Below, piece by piece: positions 26,666 through 34,343 of a DNA stretch of 64,000 nt. Source of the stretch: an uncultured bacterium (GTDB taxonomy: Bacteria; Bacillota; Bacilli; Lactobacillales; Lactobacillaceae); contig CAJMMO010000004.1 in NCBI GenBank assembly GCA_905214545.1, positions 4,653 to 68,652 of the forward strand. The letters are read 5' to 3'. The translations under genes and the position numbers were made by a program. Positions within the stretch are counted from its first letter, which is position 1, and each line of letters starts with the position of its first letter. The notes below the pieces were generated by a model that was given only the letters and a program-made list of their open reading frames with translations, was not told where the DNA came from and made no database searches.

Positions 26666-27052
26666 ATGAAAAAAGTAATTACTTACGGCACATTTGACCT
26701 GCTGCACTACGGCCACGTCCGCCTGCTGAAAAGAGCGCGCGCTCTGGGCGACTACTTGATTGTGGGCCTGTCGACCGACGAATTCAACGAATTTAAAAAG
26801 CACAAAGAAGCTTATAACAGCTACGAGGAACGCAAGTACATCCTGGAGGCGATCCGCTACGTCGACCAGGTCATCCCCGAAAAAGACTGGGGGCAAAAAA
26901 TCGACGACGTTAAAAAATACGGCATCGACACCTTTGTCATGGGCGATGACTGGCAAGGCCAGTTCGACTTTTTGAAGCCCTACTGCAAGGTTGTCTACCT
27001 GCCGCGCACGCCGGGAATTTCCACCAGCAAGATCAAAGAAGATTTAAAGTAA
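26666..27052 (+). CDS. tagD: Glycerol-3-phosphate cytidylyltransferase
   Basis: 128 residues, full length. The nucleotide-binding HxGH is His14-x-x-His17 in GTFDLLHYGH, and the RTPGISTSKIK motif near the end is the second family signature. The enzyme makes CDP-glycerol from CTP and glycerol-3-phosphate for glycerol-phosphate wall polymers. It faces away from the tagB-like gene. Confidence 0.95.
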   Translation: MKKVITYGTFDLLHYGHVRLLKRARALGDYLIVGLSTDEFNEFKKHKEAYNSYEERKYILEAIRYVDQVIPEKDWGQKIDDVKKYGIDTFVMGDDWQGQFDFLKPYCKVVYLPRTPGISTSKIKEDLK

Positions 27053-27060
27053 AAAAATAA

Positions 27061-27085
27061 AAGCCTGCAGCTTTGCTGCAGGCTT
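27061..27085. terminator. Bidirectional terminator between tagD and the GntR gene
   Basis: AAGCCTGCAGC and GCTGCAGGCTT form an 11-bp stem with a TTT loop, with T-runs outside both arms. Confidence 0.9.
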
Positions 27086-27088
27086 TTT

Positions 27089-27787
27089 TTATTTCGTAAA
27101 TGTAAATTCAAAGCGGTCGGCCACATAGTAGGCGCGGGTGTATTCAAACGGCTGCCCGGTCGACAGCGTCGTCACCTGGCGGCGGGTGATGAGCGGCTGG
27201 CCTTTTTTCGTCTTCAGGTAGCGGGCGTCTTGCTCGTTGGCAATGGCGGCGCCGACGGTCTCGACGACGTTCCCCATCCGGTAGCCGCCGGCTTCCAGCG
27301 TGCGGTATAGGTGCGTCGAGATGTCTTTTTTAGAAAAACCGACTAAGAGTTTGGACGGCAGCGCCACGACCTCGTAGCAGATCGGCAGGTCGTCGGCGTA
27401 GCGGATGCGCTCCATGCGCAAGACTTCGTCTGAGTCTTGCAGCTGCAGTTTTTCTTTTTCAGATAAAAAAGGCGTGCCGGTGTAATAAGAAATCAGCTTC
27501 GAAGACGGCACCTGGCCGTTGGCCCGGGTGATCTGGCCAAAGCTCATGACCCCCGACATCTTTTCTTGCACCTTGCGGCTGGCGACAAAGGTGCCGCTGC
27601 CGATCCGGCGCTCCAAGATGCCCTCGTCTTCCAAAGTCTTGATGGCCTGGCGGATCGTCATCCGGGACACGCCAAAGTCCTCAGCCAGCTGCCGCTCGGC
27701 AGGGATGCGCTCGCCTACCTGGAAACGGCCCTTTTCGATGTCGCGTTTGAGCTGGTTATGAATCTTGATGTAAATTGGTTCTTGCAA
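27089..27787 (-). CDS. GntR/HutC family transcriptional regulator
   Basis: 232 residues from a TTG start with GAGGGG eight bases upstream. A winged helix-turn-helix (VGERIPAERQLAEDFGVSRM, about 22-41) is followed by a UTRA ligand domain. HutC-type regulators bind sugar phosphates or similar small effectors. The gene stands behind the beta-helix gene with no clear terminator between them, and ends at the tagD terminator. The regulated genes are not obvious. Confidence 0.88.
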   Translation of the reverse strand: MQEPIYIKIHNQLKRDIEKGRFQVGERIPAERQLAEDFGVSRMTIRQAIKTLEDEGILERRIGSGTFVASRKVQEKMSGVMSFGQITRANGQVPSSKLISYYTGTPFLSEKEKLQLQDSDEVLRMERIRYADDLPICYEVVALPSKLLVGFSKKDISTHLYRTLEAGGYRMGNVVETVGAAIANEQDARYLKTKKGQPLITRRQVTTLSTGQPFEYTRAYYVADRFEFTFTK

Positions 27788-27856
27788 GACAAAGACCCCT
27801 CATCCCTTAATTTTACTGACATCTCTTATTCTATCGATAAAATTGGTATGTAGCAA

Positions 27857-28957
27857 TTACTTTTTATGCCAGTTCACGCCGCGCAAGTTGAATTGGGCAA
27901 GCGGGCTTTGTTCGACCTCAAGATCGGACTGGCTGGTCAGCACGTCGGCGTCCAGCTGGGCTTCGTCGTGGACGCCCAGCGGCCGGCCGCCGTCGTCTAA
28001 GACCAAGTCTTTGCCCGTCAGCTTGGCGTGGTCGGCCAGCAGCAAGAAGTATTCAAATTCGGGCTTGCCGGCCAGCTTGACGCGGTTTAAGCGGCAGCTG
28101 GTGCTGTCGTGGAGCTCGCAGACCGCGCTGATTTGGGAGCTGGACAAGTTAGCCAGCGCCTCTTCGCCGCAGAGCAGGCGCTCAATTTCGGTGTTTTGGA
28201 CGAGCGTGCGGGTCTTGCCGCCCAAATAAAAGGTGCCCTGCAGGCGGCTGGCGACAATGTTCAGCCAGCTGTTTTCCGTAGCGTAAAAGCAGTTGTCGTC
28301 GCGGGCCGTGACCGTTGATTGCAAAAGGTTGAGCCAGGTCTTGCCGCGCAGGATCATGCGCAAAACCCGCGAGTCGTTGATGTCGAGCTCGCAGTCGCTT
28401 TGCGCGTAGGTGGCCACCATGCCGATGACGCGGGCATTGATCAAGACCACCGTGCCGTGGCCCTGGATGCCGAAGGCTGCGTACTGGTCGCTGTCGTAGC
28501 GGACCTCGGTGTTGGCCAGCGTCACCCGGTAGTCGGCGCCCGGAAACAGCGACAGGCTGCCGCCCAAGATGCGGCTGTCGTAGATTTCCAAGGTGCACTG
28601 GCCGCTGGCGGCAATCGCCGCGGTGTCGTCGACGCCGGCCTTGACGACGACCCGGCGCAGGGTCAGGTAGGTGTTGGCGTCCTGGCTGATGTAGATGGCG
28701 TTGTTCTTGGTCTTAGTCTCCAGGCACAGGTTTTCCATGGTAAAAAAGCTGCAGTCGGCCTCCAGCTGGCAGAAGCCGACCAGGGTCGTGTCTTCGGGCG
28801 TGGTGCCCAAGCCCTTGATCGTCACGTTGACGGCGGAAAAGCCGCGCTTGGGCAGTTCGTAGTAGCCCGGCGCCAGCAAGAGTACGTCGTCGGGGATGAG
28901 CTCGCCTAAAATTTCCGGCCAGGGATGGTCTTTACTGATTTGCAAAACTCGCGCCAT
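27857..28957 (-). CDS. Cytoplasmic right-handed beta-helix protein of unknown function
   Basis: 366 residues, no signal peptide and no membrane helix. From about residue 50 onward short strands repeat every 20-25 residues with inward-facing V, L, I and polar turns, often with N, D or S (for example TIKGLG, LTLRRVVV, LEIYDSRI, VTLANTEV, VLINARVI), the rhythm of pectate-lyase-like beta helices. I recognise no catalytic residues. AGGAGG precedes the ATG. It lies upstream of the GntR gene. It may be a scaffold or stress-related protein, but I cannot assign a function. Confidence 0.65.
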   Translation of the reverse strand: MARVLQISKDHPWPEILGELIPDDVLLLAPGYYELPKRGFSAVNVTIKGLGTTPEDTTLVGFCQLEADCSFFTMENLCLETKTKNNAIYISQDANTYLTLRRVVVKAGVDDTAAIAASGQCTLEIYDSRILGGSLSLFPGADYRVTLANTEVRYDSDQYAAFGIQGHGTVVLINARVIGMVATYAQSDCELDINDSRVLRMILRGKTWLNLLQSTVTARDDNCFYATENSWLNIVASRLQGTFYLGGKTRTLVQNTEIERLLCGEEALANLSSSQISAVCELHDSTSCRLNRVKLAGKPEFEYFLLLADHAKLTGKDLVLDDGGRPLGVHDEAQLDADVLTSQSDLEVEQSPLAQFNLRGVNWHKK

Positions 28958-28988
28958 GTGTTGCCTCCTCTTAATTCAAGCAACAAAA

Positions 28989-29012
28989 AACGCCATCGCA
29001 AAGGATGACGTT
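28989..29012 (-). terminator. Terminator of the tRNA-Tyr/tRNA-Gln transcript
   Basis: AACGCCATC and GATGACGTT pair with one wobble across a six-base loop; on the minus strand a T-run follows. Confidence 0.75.
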
Positions 29013-29052
29013 TTCTGCGGGTTGGACGTAAAAATAATAAATATTCTTACCA

Positions 29053-29124
29053 TTGGGTTAGCTGGATTCGAACCAGCGCATGATGGTACCAAAAACCATT
29101 GCCTTACCACTTGGCTATAACCCA
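29053..29124 (-). tRNA. tRNA-Gln (anticodon TTG), copy 1
   Basis: 72 bases on the minus strand. Acceptor TGGGTTA pairs with TAACCCA, anticodon stem ATGGT/ACCAT encloses TTTTGGT, and the T-arm has TTCGAAT. An identical copy is at 30267-30338. CCA is not encoded. Confidence 0.95.
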
Positions 29125-29130
29125 ATCAGG

Positions 29131-29212
29131 TGGAGGGCAGTGGATTCGAACCACCGAACTCAAAGAGAGCGGTTTTACAGACCGCCGCGTTTAGCCACTT
29201 CGCTAGCCCTCC
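29131..29212 (-). tRNA. tRNA-Tyr (anticodon GTA)
   Basis: 82 bases on the minus strand with acceptor GGAGGGC/GCCCTCC, anticodon loop CTGTAAA and a long variable arm as expected for tyrosine tRNA. It lies six bases upstream of tRNA-Gln copy 1 and is probably cut from the same precursor. Confidence 0.95.
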
Positions 29213-29257
29213 GTCTGATACCCTATCAGTTTAACGAAAAGCCGAACGAAATGCAAG

Positions 29258-30169
29258 CTATTCTGAATATTTAGCCAAATGCTCGCGGATCACGGCAGCT
29301 GAGTGCTCAAATTCTTTTTGTTCTTCGTCGGTCAATTCCAATTCCGGAATCTTTTCCACGCCGTCGGCGCCGATCACTGCCGGGTAGCCGATGTAAGTCT
29401 TGACGCTTGGCACGTAGACTGAGGCCGGGGCCAAGAGCTTGGCGTCAGAAAAGACTGCTTGGACCATACGGTAGCCGCAGGTTGCGATGGCGTAGGAAGT
29501 AAAGCCCTTGCCGTTTGACACCTTGAAGGCGCCGTTGCGGATGCGGTCGGCCAGCTCTGCTTGTTTTTTCTTGTCAAAAAGCTCAGTGGCTTTTCTGGCA
29601 TTGATTTCAACAGTCGACCAGGCGATGAATTGGGAATTGCCGTGTTCGCCTAAGGCAAAACCATTGATGCTTTGCGGATCTTCGTCAACTTCTTCGGCCA
29701 CATAGCGCTGCATCCGGGCCGTGTCCAGGAAGGTCCCGGTCCCGAAGACGTGCTCTTTTGGCAGGCCGGTTGATTCTTGCAGGGCGTAGGTGATGGCGTC
29801 GCAAGGGTTGGAAATGTTGATGATGATGCCGTGGAAGCCGCTTTCCTTGATCATCTTGCCGATCTGGTGGCTGTTTTTAATGTTGATCGGCAGTTCGGCA
29901 AAGCGGTCGTGCTTTTCGGCGCTGGCAGCAATTGAACCGTAGGCCGTCACGATGACGTCGATGTCCTTCAAGTCTGCATAGTCGCCGGCGACAACGCGCA
30001 CGTAGGCGTCGTTGCGCGGTACAGCGTCGCGCAGGTCATTGACTTCAGCCTGTGCCCGCTCCTTGTCCAAATCGATCAGCATAATCTCGTCTGCTGCAAC
30101 ATGAGTAAACAAGGTGTAAGCGGTGGTAATCCCCACGTGGCCTAAGCCGATAACTGCAACTTTACGCAT
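29258..30169 (-). CDS. L-2-hydroxyisocaproate dehydrogenase (lactate/malate dehydrogenase family)
   Basis: 303 residues. The NAD-binding GLGHVG is at 8-13 and the catalytic histidine is His176 in GEHGNS. In place of the LDH substrate loop it has GSIAASAEKHDRFAEL; DRFAEL is shared with the L-HicDH of lactobacilli, which reduce branched 2-oxo acids such as 2-oxoisocaproate. It would dispose of reducing power and 2-oxo acids from amino acid breakdown. It lies between two identical tRNA-Gln genes. Confidence 0.85.
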   Translation of the reverse strand: MRKVAVIGLGHVGITTAYTLFTHVAADEIMLIDLDKERAQAEVNDLRDAVPRNDAYVRVVAGDYADLKDIDVIVTAYGSIAASAEKHDRFAELPINIKNSHQIGKMIKESGFHGIIINISNPCDAITYALQESTGLPKEHVFGTGTFLDTARMQRYVAEEVDEDPQSINGFALGEHGNSQFIAWSTVEINARKATELFDKKKQAELADRIRNGAFKVSNGKGFTSYAIATCGYRMVQAVFSDAKLLAPASVYVPSVKTYIGYPAVIGADGVEKIPELELTDEEQKEFEHSAAVIREHLAKYSE

Positions 30170-30237
30170 AATAGTTCTCCTTAGTAAATAATAAGCTTGT
30201 GATTAATTTTACTAAGTATATTTTAATGCAAAAAAAT

Positions 30238-30259
30238 AGTCAGGTCTACTGACCTGACT
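30238..30259 (-). terminator. Terminator downstream of tRNA-Gln copy 2
   Basis: AGTCAGGTC and GACCTGACT pair perfectly across TACT, with T-runs on the minus strand, directly after the tRNA 3' end. Confidence 0.85.
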
Positions 30260-30266
30260 AAAAAAA

Positions 30267-30338
30267 TTGGGTTAGCTGGATTCGAACCAGCGCATGATGG
30301 TACCAAAAACCATTGCCTTACCACTTGGCTATAACCCA
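30267..30338 (-). tRNA. tRNA-Gln (anticodon TTG), copy 2
   Basis: Identical over its whole length, and a few bases beyond, to the copy at 29053-29124, in the same orientation. It has its own terminator. Confidence 0.95.
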
Positions 30339-30432
30339 ATTGGATGACATCGCTGTCAACGACATTTATATTAGCAAAAAAGCCCTGCTTTCGTCAACTA
30401 TAAATTAAAAAAATAGTAACAATAAAAATGAA

Positions 30433-30446
30433 TGTATGCGCTTGCA
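30433..30446. promoter_or_regulatory. cre-like operator upstream of MFS carrier 1
   Basis: TGTATGCGCTTGCA matches the CcpA consensus at 12 of 14 positions. It overlaps the region before a TTGACA at 30448-30453 that could be the -35 of this gene. Confidence 0.6.
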
Positions 30447-30525
30447 ATTGACAGTCCCCCACTGCAATGTTTTTCTAGACTATGAGGAAGGAATTTACAT
30501 AGTTAATAGAAAGAAGGACTTTGGT

Positions 30526-31851
30526 ATGACAGATACAAAGTCGAAAAAAGGGCTGCCGGCCAAGCTGGGTTTTAAAGACCATAAACAGTTTACTGGTTTT
30601 CTGAGCGTCGTATTCGCCGGCCAGCTCATTTATTCCTGTTTTGAAGCGCTGAAAGGCGTCTTCTATGAACCGCTGATGCACTTGCTCAACATGAACAATG
30701 CACAGTTAGGGGTCATCTTCAGTTTAATCGGGATCGCGATCTTCTTCTCGATCCCCGGCGGCTGGGTTAACAACCGTTTTTCAGTCAAAGCCATTTTGAT
30801 CACTTCGATCATGATCCGGATGATCACCATCTTCATCATGCTGCTGGCTCACCCGAGCTTTGCAGCCATGAAGGTCATCGCCATCATCTGGGGCATCGTC
30901 GAAGGGATCTTCTGGCCCGCCGTTTTAAACGGGATCAACCTTTTTACCAATAAGGACAACAAGGGCGTGGCCTTCGGACTGCTGGAATCCCTGCGGCGGC
31001 TGATGGAAATGCTGATGAACCTGCTGCTCGTCGGCGTCATGTCGCTGGGCGGCGGCGTCGCCATCATCAAGTTCAGCCAGATGCAGATCTTCCGCGCCGG
31101 GCTGATCGTCTACAACCTGCTCTTAATCCCGCTGTGCATCTTCATCGCCAAGTATGTGCCGAAAAACGGGATCGCAGCCGAAAAGAAGACCTCGCCGACC
31201 TCCAAGGGCAAGGATGCCTTTATCGGCCTGATCAAGGTCATCAAGATGCCGAAGCTTTGGGTAGCAGCCATCACGGCCTTCACCATTTACTGGTCTTACA
31301 TCGCCGCTGTCTACGCCGTACCTTACCTGCAGGCCATCTACAAGTTGCCGCAGACCGCAGCCTCCCTGTTTGGGACGATTTCTACTGCCGGCATCGGCAT
31401 CATCGCCAGCTTTTTGTCCGGGATCATCTCCGACAAGATGCTGCACTCGACCGGCAAGATGATCTGCATGTCCTTGAGCATCGTCTTCATCGCCATGCTG
31501 CTCATCTTGATTTTGCCAAAAGGGGCCGGGATGTTATGGCCGACCATGATCATCTTATTGCTGTTTTCCTGCGGGATGTTCATGGCCAAGGGGATCTTCA
31601 TGGTTCCTGCCAGCCAGATCCCAATGCCTGAAAAATACCGCGGCGCAGCCATGAGTGTCAGCTACTTCATCGCCTACGCCCCGAACCTGTTTGCCTACAC
31701 CATCGACGGCCACATCATCGACAGCCACAGCGCTCTGAGCGCCTACTCGCTGATCTTTGCGACCGAGGCCATCATGGCCTTGATCGGGGTCTTCATGGCT
31801 TGGGTCTTGATCAAGATCGAAAACAAGGAAAAAGCTAAAAACAAAGCATAA
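30526..31851 (+). CDS. MFS transporter, paralogue 1 of 4
   Basis: 441 residues with about 12 membrane helices, from the ATG that follows AAGG by eight bases (MTDTKSKKG); a longer frame lacks a ribosome binding site. The family mark is GFLSVVFAGQ-IYS-FEALK near the start and PGGWVNNRFSVKAI in helix 2-3. It belongs with the carrier at 49039 in a subtype having LFTNKDNKGVAFG and an extra FSQMQIFRAG loop. The substrate is unknown; relatives next to a glycerophosphodiesterase (57308) suggest a glycerol-phosphate compound. A cre-like site lies upstream. Confidence 0.85.
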   Translation: MTDTKSKKGLPAKLGFKDHKQFTGFLSVVFAGQLIYSCFEALKGVFYEPLMHLLNMNNAQLGVIFSLIGIAIFFSIPGGWVNNRFSVKAILITSIMIRMITIFIMLLAHPSFAAMKVIAIIWGIVEGIFWPAVLNGINLFTNKDNKGVAFGLLESLRRLMEMLMNLLLVGVMSLGGGVAIIKFSQMQIFRAGLIVYNLLLIPLCIFIAKYVPKNGIAAEKKTSPTSKGKDAFIGLIKVIKMPKLWVAAITAFTIYWSYIAAVYAVPYLQAIYKLPQTAASLFGTISTAGIGIIASFLSGIISDKMLHSTGKMICMSLSIVFIAMLLILILPKGAGMLWPTMIILLLFSCGMFMAKGIFMVPASQIPMPEKYRGAAMSVSYFIAYAPNLFAYTIDGHIIDSHSALSAYSLIFATEAIMALIGVFMAWVLIKIENKEKAKNKA

Positions 31852-31860
31852 AAAAAATAA

Positions 31861-31880
31861 GGACTAGCGCAAGCTAGTCC
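31861..31880. terminator. Bidirectional terminator after MFS carrier 1
   Basis: GGACTAGC and GCTAGTCC pair across a GCAA tetraloop, and the stem extends into A/T runs on both sides. It serves the MFS gene and the converging tautomerase gene. Confidence 0.9.
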
Positions 31881-31897
31881 TTATTTTTTTTGCTCAA

Positions 31898-32077
31898 TTA
31901 AGCACGCCATTCGCCGTTGTTGCCGTAAGTGTGCTTGTCTAATTCGCGGATAATGACGTGGATGTGTTCTTTAGGAGCACCGGTGTCTTTGTGGACAACT
32001 TCAGTGACGTCCTTCATCATGGCAGTTAATTGTTCAGGCGTGCGGCCCTTGATCAGTTCAATATGTACAAATGGCAT
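31898..32077 (-). CDS. 4-oxalocrotonate tautomerase family protein
   Basis: 59 residues, MPFVHIELIKGRTPEQL at the start. Proline follows the initiating methionine; in this family it becomes the N-terminal catalytic base after methionine removal. Length and the late HIHVIIREL are typical of the small 4-OT/DmpI group. The physiological substrate in lactobacilli is unknown. AAGGAGAA precedes the ATG by eight bases. Confidence 0.88.
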   Translation of the reverse strand: MPFVHIELIKGRTPEQLTAMMKDVTEVVHKDTGAPKEHIHVIIRELDKHTYGNNGEWRA

Positions 32078-32101
32078 TTCTTTTTTCTCCTTTGAAAAAA
32101 C

Positions 32102-33376
32102 CTATTTCCAATAATCATACACCGCTTGGCTCACATGAATAAAGTGTGAGGAGACCAAGTTGCCCTGGCGTGAGAAGGAAACGGCCAAAGGACCGCCCTC
32201 CCCGTCGTCAGGCCAGCCGCGGACGTTCATCAAGTCGCCTGCGTGGTAATACTCGTAGAACGGGCCGTTGTCGCTGATGGCGCCGCCAAACAGCATCTGC
32301 TCGATGTTCCAGTAGACGTAAGCCTTCAAGGTCGACATCGAGATCGAGTTGCCGGCGTAGAAGCCGCCTTCGTCTTCGATCTGGTTGCCGGTGGTGTTCA
32401 AGCCGTTCTTGCGGCCGGCGCGTTCCAAACCTTCGATGTAGTGGCTGGAGTCGTTGATGCCCTTGTTATTGTTTTGGTATTCGGCAGCCACGTCGTTAGC
32501 CAGCTGCTGGATATCTTTGTTTACGTAAAAAGGCTTAGAGCCGATTTGGCTGCGGGCCGAGTTCAAGACGCGGACAGCGAAGTCGGAAATTTCCTGCTGC
32601 TGGGCCGCGGTCAGGTTGGTCGGGTCGACATTCAGCGTGTTGTCAGCCGAGTTTTCGGAGATAAACACGTTGGACTTGATACCGACGGCCGAGGCCTGCT
32701 TGATGGTGCTTGCGGCCGCGCTGTTCGGGTTGCGGTAGGCGGCCAGCAGGTTGGCCTTGTTGTAGCCGGAAGGCAGCGTGATGACTGCTTTTTGGTGGCC
32801 TTGAGAAATTACCGGCAGGTTGGCAGCACTGGAGCTGACCCAGCTGGCGTAGGCAGCCGGCAGCCACTGGCGGTCAGTGCCCAGTCTGTACAGAGTCTGG
32901 CCGTTGACCGTCTTTTTAGCAAAAACGTGCCAGCTCGTGTTCTTTTTGACGTACTGGTTGACAAAGTTGCCGTTGCCGTCCTTTAAACGGACAGCGCCGG
33001 CCCCGTTGTAGCTGACCCGGATCGTGCCGTTTAACGGCTGTTCGGCGCTGTTGGAAGTCTGGTGGCTGCGGTCACCCCAGTTGGTGTAGGTTGCGGGCAC
33101 GTATTGGCGCTCGTTGCCGATGCGGTAGTAGGTGCGGCCGTTAATCTGCCGCATCCCGAAGACCTGCCACTGGCTGAGGTGGGCGACGTATTGGTTCTGG
33201 AAGCTGCCGTTAGCATCAACCAGTCTGACCTTGCCTGGCCCCAAGTACCGGACAGTCAACGTCCCGGACATCGGAGTCTCAGAAGCTGCTGAAACGGGTG
33301 CGGCGCTGAAAGCGGCACTCAGAGACAGGGCACAGACAGCTAAAACTGTTGCTAGTTTCTTTTTACCAACTGTCAT
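32102..33376 (-). CDS. Secreted SLAP-domain protein with SEC10/PgrA-like C-terminal domain
   Basis: 424 residues from the ATG with GGAGGAG upstream; a GTG start five codons earlier would lie inside that ribosome binding site. A signal peptide ends near PVSAA. Two SLAP-type wall-binding repeats follow (GPGKVRLVD and GAGAVRLKDGNG, each ending in a Y-R-x-G-x-R-Q-W/Y motif). The C-terminal 200 residues, with EISDFAVRVLNSARSQIG and SSHYIEGLERAG, resemble the SEC10/PgrA surface exclusion domain with a CAP-like fold. It is probably held in the wall by the SLAP repeats. Confidence 0.82.
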   Translation of the reverse strand: MTVGKKKLATVLAVCALSLSAAFSAAPVSAASETPMSGTLTVRYLGPGKVRLVDANGSFQNQYVAHLSQWQVFGMRQINGRTYYRIGNERQYVPATYTNWGDRSHQTSNSAEQPLNGTIRVSYNGAGAVRLKDGNGNFVNQYVKKNTSWHVFAKKTVNGQTLYRLGTDRQWLPAAYASWVSSSAANLPVISQGHQKAVITLPSGYNKANLLAAYRNPNSAAASTIKQASAVGIKSNVFISENSADNTLNVDPTNLTAAQQQEISDFAVRVLNSARSQIGSKPFYVNKDIQQLANDVAAEYQNNNKGINDSSHYIEGLERAGRKNGLNTTGNQIEDEGGFYAGNSISMSTLKAYVYWNIEQMLFGGAISDNGPFYEYYHAGDLMNVRGWPDDGEGGPLAVSFSRQGNLVSSHFIHVSQAVYDYWK

Positions 33377-33447
33377 AAGTTTCTCCTCCACTTTTGTTAT
33401 TTAATCTGTTGCTGATTATTATAGTTAATCAACCACCCGGCGGCAAG

Positions 33448-34263
33448 CTACTTAAAGACGCGGCGGCGCAGGACGGCCTGGCGCGCCAGCAGGTGGCAGT
33501 CGCGCGACCAGATCACCCCGTTTTCACGGGCGAAGCGCTTGCCGTAGACCTCTAAGTTGGCCCCGCGCACGTGCTCCATCAAGTTGTGGGCGGTGTAATG
33601 CTTGGTCGCCTCGTGCAGCTGGTCGACGCGGACAAAGCGCTCTTCGTACAAGATCGAGTGCTTGTTGACGCGCAGGCCCCTTTCTGCGACCAAGTCGTTG
33701 AAAAAGCTCTCCGTCAGCCGGTTGTGGGTGACCACTTCGGCCAGGCGGTTGCTGAAGCCGCGCGGGATGTCGTCGATGCGGAAGATCGTGGCCCGGGCAC
33801 TGTCGACAAACAGGCAGTGGTTTTTCCGGAAAACGTAGTCGTTCATGCAGTGCAAGCCGATCCAGTCGTAGGACTTGCCGTCCTCATAGCCCCAGGTCGA
33901 CATGAAACAGACGTTGCCAAAAGACAAGGCGTGATTTTCGTGGAAGCCCAGCATGCGCCGGCATTCTTCTTGAAAATTCGTCGCCAAGATTTTGTTTTTC
34001 ATAAACTGCTTAAACAAGTGCCGGGTGTGCTGGCGGCAAAAGACAAGCCCCTCGGCCCGATCAACGACCGCGGTCTGCAGCCCGCCGGGCAAAGGGTGTT
34101 CGGCAAAGCTGTAAGCGACGATCGTGTTGGCATTGACGCGGTAGCTGTTTTGAACGCTGTAATTGGGATTATCAGCACCCGTAAACGCCGCGGCAATAGA
34201 CTGCTTGCTAATTGTTGTCATAGCAGGGTCGGTGGGGAAGCCCAGGGGCTCTGTTGTGGCCAT
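33448..34263 (-). CDS. ComK-like protein
   Basis: 271 residues starting after GAGGAGGG. By eye the segment 40-180 follows the order of Bacillus ComK: SYRVNANTIVAYS (ComK SYEVNGATIAVLP), a V-x-F run, ECRRMLG (ComK SCRFFG), FGNVCFMST (ComK IFLFPT), YDWIGLHC (ComK CGWISHVH) and GFSNRLAEV (ComK SFENQVYR). ComK activates DNA-uptake genes. This protein has about 80 extra residues. A promoter with TTGACA and a cre inside its spacer lies upstream. I am moderately sure of the family and unsure of function, since ComK relatives in lactobacilli are little studied. Confidence 0.5.
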   Translation of the reverse strand: MATTEPLGFPTDPAMTTISKQSIAAAFTGADNPNYSVQNSYRVNANTIVAYSFAEHPLPGGLQTAVVDRAEGLVFCRQHTRHLFKQFMKNKILATNFQEECRRMLGFHENHALSFGNVCFMSTWGYEDGKSYDWIGLHCMNDYVFRKNHCLFVDSARATIFRIDDIPRGFSNRLAEVVTHNRLTESFFNDLVAERGLRVNKHSILYEERFVRVDQLHEATKHYTAHNLMEHVRGANLEVYGKRFARENGVIWSRDCHLLARQAVLRRRVFK

Positions 34264-34318
34264 GCGATCCCTCCTCGCTAGTACGAAAACTTGTGAAGCA
34301 CTTAATAAGTCTAGTTTA

Positions 34319-34332
34319 TCAAAGCGCTTTCA
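34319..34332. promoter_or_regulatory. cre-like operator in the promoter of the ComK-like gene
   Basis: TCAAAGCGCTTTCA matches the CcpA consensus at 13 of 14 positions and is a near-perfect palindrome. On the minus strand TTGACA is at 34335-34340 and the cre fills the spacer before a TAAACT -10, a repressing position. Confidence 0.7.
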
Positions 34333-34343
34333 TTGTTGTCAAA

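Noticed and set aside
33377..33391. Upstream GTG start (MEEKL) of the SLAP protein
   Set aside because: It lies within the GGAGGAG ribosome binding site of the ATG at 33376, which starts a normal signal peptide.
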